This document shows positions 9,519-17,879 of a stretch of 64,000 bases of DNA, in pieces (the stretch's first letter is position 1; each line of letters starts with the position of its first letter). The DNA is from Azospirillum thiophilum (GTDB lineage: Bacteria; Pseudomonadota; Alphaproteobacteria; Azospirillales; Azospirillaceae). The stretch covers positions 2,677,001 through 2,741,000 of the forward strand of contig NZ_CP012401.1 of NCBI RefSeq assembly GCF_001305595.1. The letters are read 5' to 3'. A model generated the notes under the pieces. The model was not told the DNA's origin, searched no databases, and saw only the letters and a list, made by a program, of their open reading frames with translations. The translations under genes were made by a program, and so were the position numbers.

Positions 9519-9922
9519 GACCAGAATGTCGTCGAGAGGCCGTCGCGGGTCAACCGTCGGGCACGCCAAGGACGCATGCGGATCGACTCACCCCTCCGGA
9601 AGACTATCCACGAATCCTGTGGATAAGTTTGTCGATAACGGAGGGGGTAGCCCGTCCGGAGCCAAGCGCCGCAACGGATCGCAGGCCTCCGCCTATTTTT
9701 TAGGCATTTTTGCTAACTCATTGATTTTGCTAGGTCAGCTTGGAGTCAAGGACGGCTATTGCCGTGTAGACACAAAATTGTCGCGGGGTCGCAGGCGCCT
9801 CTTGCGCGGGGTGGGGCACCTGTGTAAAACGCGCGGTCATTTTCACCGCAGCGCACCCGCCCGGCCCCGTCGCCGGGATCGTGCCGCCACATCCACCCTT
9901 ATTGCCCTGCTGTAACAACCGG
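9519..9922. other. Intergenic spacer with DnaA-box-like inverted repeat
   Basis: 404 bp without a credible gene. At 9605-9625 there is an inverted repeat TATCCAC-N7-GTGGATA. Its right arm completes TGTGGATAA (9618-9626), a perfect reverse-complement DnaA box (TTATCCACA). A small stem, GCCTA-N5-TAGGC at 9691-9705, is followed by a T-rich stretch. The rest is moderately AT-rich and shows nothing else I recognise. Confidence 0.4.
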
Positions 9923-10693
9923 CTATTCGGTCGGCACGAAGCCATGCGCCGGTTGCGCCCATCCCAGATGCTCCCCGCCGTCCAGCGCGATCATCTGCCC
10001 GGTCATTGCCGGGGCAGCGATCAGGAAGCGGATCGCCGCGCAGACCTCTTCGGGCGTGGTGCCGCGATGCAGCGGGGTCGAGTCCCACTGGGCGGCGAAC
10101 TCCACCTCGGTCTGGCGATCGTTGCGCAGGGTGGGGCCGGGGCCGATGCCGTTGACGCGGATGCGCGGGGCCAGCGCCAGCGCCAGCGTGCGGGTCAGCG
10201 CCCACAGCCCCATCTTCGACAGGGTGTAGGACACGAAGTGCGGCGTCGGGTTCCATACCCGCTGGTCGATCAGGTTGACGATCAGCCCCTGTTCGCCCTC
10301 CGGCAACCGTGACGCGAAATCCTGCGACAGCACGAAGGGGGCGCGCAGGTTCGCCTCCATATGGGCGTCCCACGATTCCCGAGTGACATCGCCGACCTCG
10401 TCGCGCTCGAAGCGGGAGGCGTTGTTGACCAGCAGGGTCAGCGGCCCCAGCCCTTCGGTCACCGCCGGCACCAATGCCTTCACCTCCGCCTCGCGGTCGA
10501 GGTCCGCGGCGAAGGCCATGGCCCGGCCGCCGGCCCGCCCGATCTCGGCGACGACGGCGTCGGCCTCCCTGCGGGACCTGCGGTAATGCACGGCCACGTC
10601 CCAGCCCTGCCCCGCCAGATCGAGCGCGATGGCCCGCCCGATGCGCTTGCCGGCCCCTGTCACCAGGGCCGTTTTCCTCTTGATCTCGACCAT
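9923..10693 (-). CDS. SDR oxidoreductase, pteridine/dihydromonapterin reductase-like
   Basis: 256 residues. A short-chain dehydrogenase with the NADP site TGAGKRIGRAIA (about 11-22), NNASRFERD near residue 90 and a catalytic YxxxK within VSYTLSKMG. The ending QMIALDGGEHLGW is typical of the FolM/pteridine reductase branch rather than of fatty-acid SDRs. It probably reduces dihydropterins, but the substrate is inferred from the branch only. I start at the ATG at 10693 (MVEIKRKTALVTG); upstream in-frame sequence is not SDR-like. Confidence 0.85.
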   Translation of the reverse strand: MVEIKRKTALVTGAGKRIGRAIALDLAGQGWDVAVHYRRSRREADAVVAEIGRAGGRAMAFAADLDREAEVKALVPAVTEGLGPLTLLVNNASRFERDEVGDVTRESWDAHMEANLRAPFVLSQDFASRLPEGEQGLIVNLIDQRVWNPTPHFVSYTLSKMGLWALTRTLALALAPRIRVNGIGPGPTLRNDRQTEVEFAAQWDSTPLHRGTTPEEVCAAIRFLIAAPAMTGQMIALDGGEHLGWAQPAHGFVPTE

Positions 10694-10763
10694 GCCGCCA
10701 TTGGTACCCTGCCACCACCGCGGGTCAAGGGGCGAGAGGGCCGAAGGGGAAGAGGATCCGGCG

Positions 10764-11579
10764 ATGCTGCGCGAAGCCTTCGAATACCTGACCACGCCCT
10801 GCCCCCCGCTGGCCCGGCGATTCGGCTATCTGGCGGAGATGGTGGCGCTCGGCGCCCGCCACCGGCGCCAGCGGCTGGCCTGGGCGCCGCATGTCGCGGC
10901 CTGCCGCCGCTTCGTCGACCAGGCGATCCAGCGGGTCGAGCCGGGCGGGCGGGCTCTGGTCGCCGGATCGGGGCTGCTGATCGAAATCCCGCTCGAATCG
11001 CTGACCGCCCGCTTCGACCAGGTGGTTCTCGTCGACATGCTGCATGCCCGCCCGGTGCGCCGCCGCGCGGCACGGCTGCCGAACGTCCGCCTGCTCGAAC
11101 TGGATGTCAGCGGTGCGCTGGCGCCGCTGGCCACGGCGCTCGACCGCGGCGGTCCGCTGCCGACGGCCTTCGCCCCGCCGGTGCTGGACGGCGAGCCCTT
11201 CCGCTTCGCCCTGTCCTGCAACCTGCTGTCACAGTTGCCGCTGCTGCCGCTGGAGGCGCTGGAGCGCCACGCCCCCGACATGCCGGAAGCCGAGCGAATG
11301 GCCTTCGCCCGCCGGCTGGTCCGCGACCATCTCGGCTGGCTGTCCCGCGTCGCCGAACGGGCGGCCCTGTTCACCGACACCGACAGCTGCTGGCTGCGCG
11401 GCGGCGACGTGCTGGAGGCCGACGACTCGACCTGGGGCCTCGCCCTGCCCGCCCCCGACATGTCTTGGCTGTGGGACATCGCGCCTGCGCCGGAGCAGGA
11501 CCGACGGCACGACCTGCGCCACGGCGTCGGCGGCTGGTTCGACGTCCGCAAGGTGACGAGTGCCGTCCCGCCCTGTTGA
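10764..11579 (+). CDS. Conserved hypothetical protein, SAM-methyltransferase-like fold
   Basis: 271 residues. The middle part, GRALVAGSGLLIEIPLESL then FDQVVLVDMLHARPVRR (about 68-105), looks like motifs I and II of a Rossmann SAM-dependent methyltransferase: a Gly-containing strand-loop followed by an acidic residue ending strand 2. There is no clear catalytic motif IV. No signal peptide or membrane segment is seen. It diverges from the SDR, the two starts being 70 bp apart. The function is unknown and the fold is my inference. Confidence 0.7.
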   Translation: MLREAFEYLTTPCPPLARRFGYLAEMVALGARHRRQRLAWAPHVAACRRFVDQAIQRVEPGGRALVAGSGLLIEIPLESLTARFDQVVLVDMLHARPVRRRAARLPNVRLLELDVSGALAPLATALDRGGPLPTAFAPPVLDGEPFRFALSCNLLSQLPLLPLEALERHAPDMPEAERMAFARRLVRDHLGWLSRVAERAALFTDTDSCWLRGGDVLEADDSTWGLALPAPDMSWLWDIAPAPEQDRRHDLRHGVGGWFDVRKVTSAVPPC

Positions 11580-11627
11580 GGAAGGATCGGGAACCACCAC
11601 CGAAACATTCAGGACGGGAGAGCGCCC

Positions 11628-11858
11628 ATGGCAGCCAACGACCGCGACACCGGCGGCCGGCCGGACCAGGAGTTCGGCATTCCAGGCAGCGAGGAGGCCG
11701 GCGTCCTCGGAACCGAGGCACCGCCACCGCACCAGCCCGTTCCGCCCCAGCCCCGGGAGACGGAGGGGCTGGAAGAGTGTCGGCCAGAGGATCGCCCGGT
11801 GGATCGGATCGTCACGGACCGCAATGTCGCGGTGGATGGCGCCCGCGATCGCGAATAA
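11628..11858 (+). CDS. Small hypothetical protein, disordered and acidic
   Basis: 76 residues, rich in Pro, Glu, Asp and Arg, with no hydrophobic core, so probably disordered. A good ribosome site (GGGAGAG, 5 bases before the ATG) supports it as a real gene. It is 48 bp downstream of the methyltransferase-like gene on the same strand and might be co-transcribed. I recognise no family. Confidence 0.5.
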   Translation: MAANDRDTGGRPDQEFGIPGSEEAGVLGTEAPPPHQPVPPQPRETEGLEECRPEDRPVDRIVTDRNVAVDGARDRE

Positions 11859-11880
11859 TGCGATAGAAAGCAATTTGCCA

Positions 11881-11929
11881 TGCGAACTATTATCGGCCTG
11901 CCGACCGTAGCCTGCGACAATAGTTCGCA
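11881..11929. repeat. Inverted repeat, 11-bp perfect arms
   Basis: The arms TGCGAACTATT (11881-11891) and AATAGTTCGCA (11919-11929) are exact reverse complements, with a 27-base centre between them. It lies just after the small ORF ending at 11858, with no T-run behind it, so it is not a classical terminator. A second stem, AGGGCAG-N5-CTGCCCT, follows at 11994-12012. Confidence 0.5.
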
Positions 11930-12085
11930 CCTCCGTTGATTGGGACAGCTGATACGGAAAACGTCGGGCGGCATTGCGTTGGCCGCGCTTCTTAGGGCAG
12001 CTTTTCTGCCCTATCTTGATCCTCACAAGGCAAATAAAGCACAGGGAGTGGACGTCTCTCACCTCAAGTGGAGATTCCCAGAGCC

Positions 12086-12268
12086 ATGAACACGAATTTC
12101 GACGACATCCGCGATCCCCGCAGCCATCAAGAGATCATTCTGGTCGCCCGCCGGATGCGCGCCGAGTATCTGCGCGAACTGTTCGGCAAGCTGCGCGCCG
12201 CCCTGGCCGGCACCCGCGGCGGCCAAACCGCCAGCCACGGCCCGGTCCTGAGCCCGAGCGCGCGCTGA
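12086..12268 (+). CDS. Small conserved-looking protein with basic amphipathic helix
   Basis: 60 residues. The core (RRMRAEYLRELFGKLRAAL, about residues 22-40) is an amphipathic basic helix of a kind common in short alphaproteobacterial proteins with an RAE-type helix. The tail is disordered. I chose the ATG at 12086 over an upstream in-frame GTG at 12068. A strong bidirectional terminator follows about 70 bp downstream. The function is unknown. Confidence 0.55.
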   Translation: MNTNFDDIRDPRSHQEIILVARRMRAEYLRELFGKLRAALAGTRGGQTASHGPVLSPSAR

Positions 12269-12335
12269 ACCGACGCCGACCCCACGCGTCTCCAAGGGAC
12301 GTCCCCGCCCGGCGGCGGAACCGGTCCGGATGACA

Positions 12336-12371
12336 AAAGGGGCGCCGCACGCGACAGTGCGGCGCCCCTTT
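12336..12371. terminator. Bidirectional rho-independent terminator
   Basis: A perfect 15-bp stem (arms 12336-12350 and 12357-12371, starting AAAGGGGCGCC) has a 6-base loop. The A-run on the left and T-run on the right let it work in both directions. It separates the small plus-strand gene from the convergent DUF983 gene. Confidence 0.9.
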
Positions 12372-12411
12372 CCGTTTATTCCCGGCGGCTGGCGTAACCA
12401 GCCGGCACCTG

Positions 12412-12792
12412 CTACCCCCGTTCCGATCCGGGCGCACCCGTGCTCCACAGCAGGCCAAGCACCAGCCCCTTGCAGCGCGGCAACAGGATCAGCGTCAGCA
12501 CCAGGGTCAGCAGCGGCCAGATCGTCAGATGCACCCAGGTCGGCGGCTCGTAGGACTGTTCCACCGCCAGCAGGGCCGGGATCACGATATGCCCGACGAT
12601 CAGGATCGTCATCCAGGGCGGTGCGTCGTCGGCACGCAGGTGGCCATAGGCCTCGCCGCAGGCCGAACATTGGTCCACCGGCTTCAGGAAGTTCCGCAGA
12701 AGCCGACCGCGCCCGCAGTTGGGGCAGCAGCCGATCAGGCCACGGAACGAGGCGAGTACCCTCGACGGAGCCGCTTCGGTTCCAGCGATCAT
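12412..12792 (-). CDS. DUF983 family membrane protein
   Basis: 126 residues. Two Cys pairs, CPNCGRGRLL near residue 22 and CSACGEAYG near residue 42, form a likely zinc ribbon. Two membrane helices follow, beginning WMTILIVGHIVIPALLAVEQ. This is the standard DUF983 layout, of unknown function and often found near respiratory genes. An AAGGAG eight bases before the ATG at 12792 fixes the start; the longer in-frame version is rejected. Confidence 0.88.
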   Translation of the reverse strand: MIAGTEAAPSRVLASFRGLIGCCPNCGRGRLLRNFLKPVDQCSACGEAYGHLRADDAPPWMTILIVGHIVIPALLAVEQSYEPPTWVHLTIWPLLTLVLTLILLPRCKGLVLGLLWSTGAPGSERG

Positions 12793-13095
12793 GACCACTC
12801 CTTCAGTGTTGCCCACAATATAGGCTCTTTCCGGTTCCTCCGCATCCCCGCTTGCGGCCGGGTCCGCCATGCGCCGGCGCCCGACATACCCGCCCCGATT
12901 GCCCGCCTAAACCCTGGATTTGCCGGCCGCGCTTACCCGGCCACGGCGTCCGTGGTAGGAAGGACCATCCTCGTCCCGATACCGGAGGATTCCGCATGCC
13001 CGATGTTCCACGGCCATCCGCTCCGCCTTCCCCCGCCGCGGCGTTACAGCCTTGGATTCGCGGGGTTCCGGACGCCGGTCCGGCGGATGAAGCCT

Positions 13096-13156
13096 CGAAT
13101 GGAACAATGGAACGCCGCCCGGAAAATGTTTCATACGGTTTCAAACGTTCCATTCG
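13096..13156. promoter_or_regulatory. Repeated half-sites upstream of ABC importer
   Basis: In the 460-bp space between the DUF983 gene and the ABC operon, ATGGAAC occurs at 13099-13105 and 13107-13113, and its complement GTTCCAT at 13147-13153. The outer pair extends to perfect 10-bp inverted arms (CGAATGGAAC / GTTCCATTCG). Between them GTTTCA repeats at 13128 and 13138, one helical turn apart. This looks like a multi-site operator about 100 bp before the substrate-binding protein. The rest of the spacer (12793-13095) shows no gene. Confidence 0.45.
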
Positions 13157-13252
13157 CCCTCCTTCTCCCGGCCTGCCGCCGCTGCTGCCGAGTTGACGCC
13201 GCAGCCCGCCCGGTCTAGGGGAAGACCTTTGCGTTCCGGAGACCAGCCAGCC

Positions 13253-14233
13253 ATGTCCTTCACCCGTCTGTTGTGCGCCGCGGCGGCCCTCGCCGCCTTC
13301 GTCGGTCCGCTCGCCGCACCGGTTCCGGCGCTGGCGCAAGGCAAGACCGTCGCCATCACCGCGATCGTCCAGCACCCCGCGCTCGACGCGACCCGCGACG
13401 GCGTGGTGGAGGCGCTGAAGGATGCCGGCTTCGTGCAGGGCCGGAACCTGAAGGTCGAGTACCAGAGCGCGCAGGGCAACCCGGCCACCGCCGCCCAGAT
13501 CGCCCGCCAGTTCGCCGGCTCGCGTCCCGACGTGATCGTGCCGATCTCCACTCCCTCGGCCCAGGCGGTGGCTGCGGCGACCCGCGACCTCCCGGTCGTC
13601 TTCACCGCGGTGACCGACCCTGTGTCCGCCCAGCTGGTCAGGTCGATGGACAAGCCCGGCGCCAACATCACCGGCCTGTCCGACATGGCCCCGGTGGCCG
13701 AGCATGTCGCCCTGATCCGCGAGATCCTGCCGCAGGCCAGGCGCATCGGCGTGCTCTACAACCCGGGCGAGCCGAATTCCGTCGTGCTGGTCAAGGCGCT
13801 GAAGGACGAGGCCGCCAAGGCCGGTCTGACCGTGGTCGAGGCCTCCGTGCCGAAATCGTCCGACGCCCAGCCGGCGGTGCGCAGCCTGGTCGGCAAGGCC
13901 GACGCCGTCTACATCCCGCTCGACAACACCGTGGTATCGGCACTGGAGAGCGTCATCGCGGTGGGCCGGCAGGCCAAGCTGCCGATCTTCTCCGCCGACA
14001 CCGACAGCGTGGCGCGCGGCACCGCGGCCTCAATCGGCTTCGATTATTTCCAGGTCGGCAAGCAGACCGGCGCCATCGTCGCCCGCGTCCTGAAGGGCGA
14101 GAAGCCGGGCGACGTCCCGGTGGCGCTTGCCAAGGGCACCGACCTGTTCGTCAATCCCAAATCCGCCGCCGCCATGGGCATCACCCTGCCCGACGCGGTG
14201 GTGAAGCGCGCGACCAAGGTGGTCGGGGAGTAA
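13253..14233 (+). CDS. ABC transporter substrate-binding protein (TrpX/PF04392 type)
   Basis: 326 residues. A clear signal peptide ends near APVPALAQG (cleavage about residue 26). The mature protein matches the ABC_sub_bind family: AITAIVQHPALDATRDGVVEAL, then VPISTPSAQAVAAAT, the TDPVSAQLV strand and GVLYNPGEPNS. Family members bind aromatic amino acids, mainly tryptophan or tyrosine, or nucleoside-like ligands; the ligand here is not determinable. The ATG at 13253 directly begins the signal peptide. First gene of a three-gene importer operon. Confidence 0.92.
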   Translation: MSFTRLLCAAAALAAFVGPLAAPVPALAQGKTVAITAIVQHPALDATRDGVVEALKDAGFVQGRNLKVEYQSAQGNPATAAQIARQFAGSRPDVIVPISTPSAQAVAAATRDLPVVFTAVTDPVSAQLVRSMDKPGANITGLSDMAPVAEHVALIREILPQARRIGVLYNPGEPNSVVLVKALKDEAAKAGLTVVEASVPKSSDAQPAVRSLVGKADAVYIPLDNTVVSALESVIAVGRQAKLPIFSADTDSVARGTAASIGFDYFQVGKQTGAIVARVLKGEKPGDVPVALAKGTDLFVNPKSAAAMGITLPDAVVKRATKVVGE

Positions 14234-14266
14234 GGGGGCCCGTCCCCTCGAAGGCAAAAGCTCCCC

Positions 14267-15175
14267 ATGACCGAAATCGCCCTCTTCGGCGCCATCGAGA
14301 TCGGCCTCGTCTATGCGCTGGTCGCCATCGGCGTCTATCTGTCCTTCCGCATCCTGGACTTCCCCGACCTGACGGTCGACGGAAGCTTCCCGCTGGGAGC
14401 GGCCGTCTGCGCGGTGCTGCTGATCTCGGGCGTCAACCCGTGGCTCGCCAGCCTCGCCGCCGGGCTGGCCGGCGCCGCTGCCGGGCTGGTGACGGCGACG
14501 CTGAACGTGCGCTTCAAGATCCTGCATCTGCTCGCCAGCATCCTGACGATGATCGCGCTGTTCTCCGTCAACCTGCGGGTCATGGGCCGGCCGAACGTGG
14601 CGCTGCTGATGCAGGACACGGTGCTGACTCCCTTCTACGGGCTGGGGCTGCCGGAGCACATCGTCCGGCCGCTGGTGGTCGGGATCATCGTCGCGGCGGT
14701 GGTCGCCCTGCTCGCCCGTTTCCTGGCCAGCGAGTTCGGGCTGGCGATGCGGGCGACCGGGGTGAACGCCCGGATGGCCCGCGCCCAGGGCGTGAACACC
14801 GATGCCCATGTCTATGCCGGCATCGCGCTGTCCAACGGGCTGACCGGGCTGGCCGGCGCGCTGTTCGCCCAGACCAACGGCTTCGCCGACGTCACCACCG
14901 GCATCGGCACCATCGTCGTCGGGCTTGCCGCGGTCATCGTCGGCGAGACCGTGCTGCCGGCCCGCGCCCTGGCGCTGGCGCTGATCGGCTGCGTCGCCGG
15001 CTCCATCCTCTACCGGCTGGCGGTACAGGTGGCGCTGTCGGCCGACAGCATCGGCCTCCAGGCCTCCGACCTCAATCTGGTGACAGCGGTGCTGGTCGCC
15101 GTCGCCCTGATCCTGCCGCGCCTCAAATCCAGGGCGAAGTCCAGGACCGCCCGCAGCGCGAGAGCCGCCGAATGA
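14267..15175 (+). CDS. ABC transporter permease (branched-chain/TrpY type)
   Basis: 302 residues and about eight to nine membrane helices of the BPD_transp_2 family. Marks include DFPDLTVDGSFPLGAA near residue 37, SEFGLAMRATGVNARMARAQGVN (the cytoplasmic EAA-like coupling loop) and VVGLAAVIVGET. It is 33 bp after the binding protein, and its TGA overlaps the ATG of the ATPase gene, so it is translationally coupled. A single permease gene implies a homodimer. Confidence 0.92.
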   Translation: MTEIALFGAIEIGLVYALVAIGVYLSFRILDFPDLTVDGSFPLGAAVCAVLLISGVNPWLASLAAGLAGAAAGLVTATLNVRFKILHLLASILTMIALFSVNLRVMGRPNVALLMQDTVLTPFYGLGLPEHIVRPLVVGIIVAAVVALLARFLASEFGLAMRATGVNARMARAQGVNTDAHVYAGIALSNGLTGLAGALFAQTNGFADVTTGIGTIVVGLAAVIVGETVLPARALALALIGCVAGSILYRLAVQVALSADSIGLQASDLNLVTAVLVAVALILPRLKSRAKSRTARSARAAE

Positions 15176-15969
15176 TCGCCGTCGAGGACATCCACGTCAC
15201 CTTCGGGCGCGGCACGCCGCTGGAGAAGCACGCGCTGCGCGGCATCGGCCTGACCATTCCCGAAGGCCAGTTCGTCACCGTCATCGGCTCCAACGGCGCC
15301 GGCAAATCGACCTTCCTCGGGTCGCTGGCCGGCGACGTGCTGGCGGAGCAGGGGCGCATCTCGATCGACGGCACCGACGTCACCCGATGGGACACGCCGC
15401 GCCGCGCCGGGCTGGTCGCCCGCGTCTTCCAGGATCCGATGGCCGGCAGTTGCGCCGCCCTGACGATCGAGGAGAACATGGCGCTGGCCGCCGCCCGCGG
15501 CCGCCGCCGCGGCCTTGGCCTCGCGCTGGGAGGCGACCGCCGCAAGGGCTTCCGCGACCGCATCGCCGCCCTCGGGCTTGGGCTGGAAAACCGCCTGCAT
15601 GACCGCATGGGGCTGCTGTCCGGCGGCCAGCGGCAGGCGGTGAGCCTGCTGATGGCGACGCTGGCCGGTTCCAAGATCCTGCTGCTGGACGAGCACACGG
15701 CGGCGCTCGATCCCGCCACCGCCGACTTCGTGCTGGATTTGACCCGGCGCATCGTCCGCGACAACCGGCTGACCACGCTGATGGTCACCCACTCGATGCG
15801 GCAGGCGCTCGACTATGGCGACCGCACGCTGATGCTGCACGAGGGCCGCGTCGTGCTGGACGTTGCCGGCGACGAGCGCGCCGGCCTCGACGTGCCGCAT
15901 CTGCTGGCTCTGTTCGCCAGGCAGCGCGGCGGGGCGGAGATCAGCGACGACAGCCTGCTGATCGGCTGA
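15172..15969 (+). CDS. ABC transporter ATP-binding protein
   Basis: 265 residues. Walker A GSNGAGKS (39-46), signature LSGGQRQ, Walker B ILLLDEHTAAL and switch His in MVTHSMRQAL are all intact. The start overlaps the permease stop (ATGA). It powers the importer formed with the two preceding genes. It converges on the kefB-like gene with a gap of only 6 bp. Confidence 0.95.
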   Translation: MIAVEDIHVTFGRGTPLEKHALRGIGLTIPEGQFVTVIGSNGAGKSTFLGSLAGDVLAEQGRISIDGTDVTRWDTPRRAGLVARVFQDPMAGSCAALTIEENMALAAARGRRRGLGLALGGDRRKGFRDRIAALGLGLENRLHDRMGLLSGGQRQAVSLLMATLAGSKILLLDEHTAALDPATADFVLDLTRRIVRDNRLTTLMVTHSMRQALDYGDRTLMLHEGRVVLDVAGDERAGLDVPHLLALFARQRGGAEISDDSLLIG

Positions 15970-15975
15970 GGCGCC

Positions 15976-17775
15976 TCACGCCCTGGCTTTCTCTCCGCCG
16001 ACCACATCCTCGCGATCCGCCTCGAACAGTGCCTGAAGCTCGTCCGCGGCGTCGCGCGATGTCTGGATCAGCTTGGTCTCGTCATTGTGGACCGCGTGCT
16101 GCCGGATCAGGGTGCGCTCGTCATGGGCGCGGAAGGTGTCGAGCGTCCGGACGACCTCCCCTTCCGGCAGCCCCATCCGGCGCAGCACGTCGCCGGTCAG
16201 GCTGATGCTGGAATCGAAGGTCTCGCGCACGATGTGGGAGACGCCACGGTCCATCAGATGGTGGACATGACGGCGGTTGCGGGCGCGGGCGAAGATGGTC
16301 AGGTTGGGGAAATGGCGCGTCGCCAGCTCCACCACGCGCAGCGACTGCTCCATGTCGTCAAGCGCCACCACCAGCACGCTGGCCTTCTCAGCCCCGGCGG
16401 CGCGCAGGAGCTCCACGCGGGTCGGATCGCCGTAATAGGCCTTGCTGCCGAACTTGCGGACGAAGTCGACCTGGGCGGCGCTCTGCTCCAGCGCGGTGAA
16501 GGGGATGCCGCGCATGCGCAGGACACGGCCGACCACCTGCCCGACCCGGCCGAAGCCGCAGATGATGACCTGCGGGTTGTCGTCCGGCATCGCGTCGAAG
16601 GGTCGCTTGGGCTTGGCCGACATCAGCCGCGGGACGAGCCAGCGCTCCACCGCCGCGAACAGGAAGGGGGTGGCCAGCATCGACAGGGTCACCACCAGCA
16701 TGGCCGCCGATGCCTGCTCCCGCCCCATCGACCCGCCGTCGACGGCCAGCCCGAACAGGACGAAGCCGAACTCGCCGCCCTGACTCAGCACCGTTGCCAT
16801 CCGCATCGCCCCGGCCCAGGGCACGCCGGCGACGCGGGCAAGCACCAGCATCACCAGCGCCTTCGCCGCAAGCAGGACGATGGCGAGACCGAGGAAGCGG
16901 ACGGGATGGTCCAGCAGCGCCGGGATGTCCGCCGCCATCCCGACCGAGACGAAGAACAGGCCGAGCAGCAAGCCCTCGAACGGTTCGATATCGGCCTGCA
17001 CCTCGTGCCGGTATTCGGAATCCGACAGCAGGACGCCGGCCATGAAGGCGCCCAGCGACATCGACAGCCCGGCCTCCTCGATCAGCACGGCGGTGCCGAT
17101 CACGATCAGCAGGGCGGTCGCAGTGAATATCTCCGGCGCGCCCGCACGGTCGACGGCGCGGAAGATCGGGCGCAGCAGGTAGCGGCCGCCGATCAGCACC
17201 CCCACCACCACGACCGCCGCCTTGGCGACGGCCAGCCACGCGCCGTCGGACTGCGGCACCGCGCCGTTGCCGAGCAAGGGCAGCAGCGCCACCGCCGGAA
17301 TGATCGCAAGGTCCTGGAACAGCAGGACGGAAAAGGCATTGCGCCCGGACTGGTTGGCGAGCAGCCCGCGCTCCGCCATCATCGGCAGCGCCATGGCGGT
17401 GGAGGACAGGGCGAAGCCGAAGCCCAGCACCACCGCGGTCGGCCAGGCCAGCCCGAGCCCCCAGCCGCACAGCGCGGCGATGATCGCGCCGGTCGCCGCG
17501 ACCTGCGCCCCGCCCAGCCCCAGTACCGATTTGCGCATGACCCACAGGCGGGCCGGCCGCAGCTCCAGCCCGATCAGGAACAGCAGCATCACCACGCCGA
17601 GTTCGGAGGCATGGGCGATCGACCCGACATTGGTCACCAGCCCCAGTCCAGCCGGCCCGACGATCAGCCCTGCGGCAAGATAGCCGAGCGGCGCACCGAA
17701 TCCGAACCGCTTCGCCACCGGCACCGCGACCACCATCGCCGCCAGCAGCACCACCAACGTCACCAACTCTGCCAT
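15976..17775 (-). CDS. CPA2 monovalent cation:proton antiporter (KefB/YbaL-like)
   Basis: 599 residues. About 12 to 13 membrane helices (Na_H_Exchanger domain, residues 1-380) are followed by a cytoplasmic TrkA-N/RCK domain starting QVIICGFGRVGQVVGRVL (NAD-type GxGxxG) and a C-terminal tail. Such transporters exchange K+ or Na+ for H+, and some are gated by glutathione adducts or nucleotide. I cannot tell the ion. The ATG at 17775 begins the first membrane helix; the upstream in-frame start adds 16 unrelated residues. Confidence 0.9.
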   Translation of the reverse strand: MAELVTLVVLLAAMVVAVPVAKRFGFGAPLGYLAAGLIVGPAGLGLVTNVGSIAHASELGVVMLLFLIGLELRPARLWVMRKSVLGLGGAQVAATGAIIAALCGWGLGLAWPTAVVLGFGFALSSTAMALPMMAERGLLANQSGRNAFSVLLFQDLAIIPAVALLPLLGNGAVPQSDGAWLAVAKAAVVVVGVLIGGRYLLRPIFRAVDRAGAPEIFTATALLIVIGTAVLIEEAGLSMSLGAFMAGVLLSDSEYRHEVQADIEPFEGLLLGLFFVSVGMAADIPALLDHPVRFLGLAIVLLAAKALVMLVLARVAGVPWAGAMRMATVLSQGGEFGFVLFGLAVDGGSMGREQASAAMLVVTLSMLATPFLFAAVERWLVPRLMSAKPKRPFDAMPDDNPQVIICGFGRVGQVVGRVLRMRGIPFTALEQSAAQVDFVRKFGSKAYYGDPTRVELLRAAGAEKASVLVVALDDMEQSLRVVELATRHFPNLTIFARARNRRHVHHLMDRGVSHIVRETFDSSISLTGDVLRRMGLPEGEVVRTLDTFRAHDERTLIRQHAVHNDETKLIQTSRDAADELQALFEADREDVVGGEKARA

Positions 17776-17879
17776 GTCCCCCGCCGCTCCGCTTGCCGCG
17801 GAAGGACTATGGCGTGAATTCAAGGGGCAAGGCCAGACACTTGACCGTCAGCGCGGCCCTATACCTTGATGTTATTGCC

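Noticed and set aside
9600..9720. Replication origin upstream of uvrC
   Set aside because: Only one good and one weak DnaA box, and no AT-rich unwinding repeats or origin-linked genes.
13101..13113. GAAC-N4-GAAC considered as an SOS box
   Set aside because: The spacing is 4 rather than 7 bases, and the gene downstream is an importer.
13273..15171. Plus-strand open frame running through the ABC binding protein and permease into the ATPase gene
   Set aside because: Only the part from 15172 is a real protein (the ATPase); the rest is out of frame with two recognisable genes and is low complexity.
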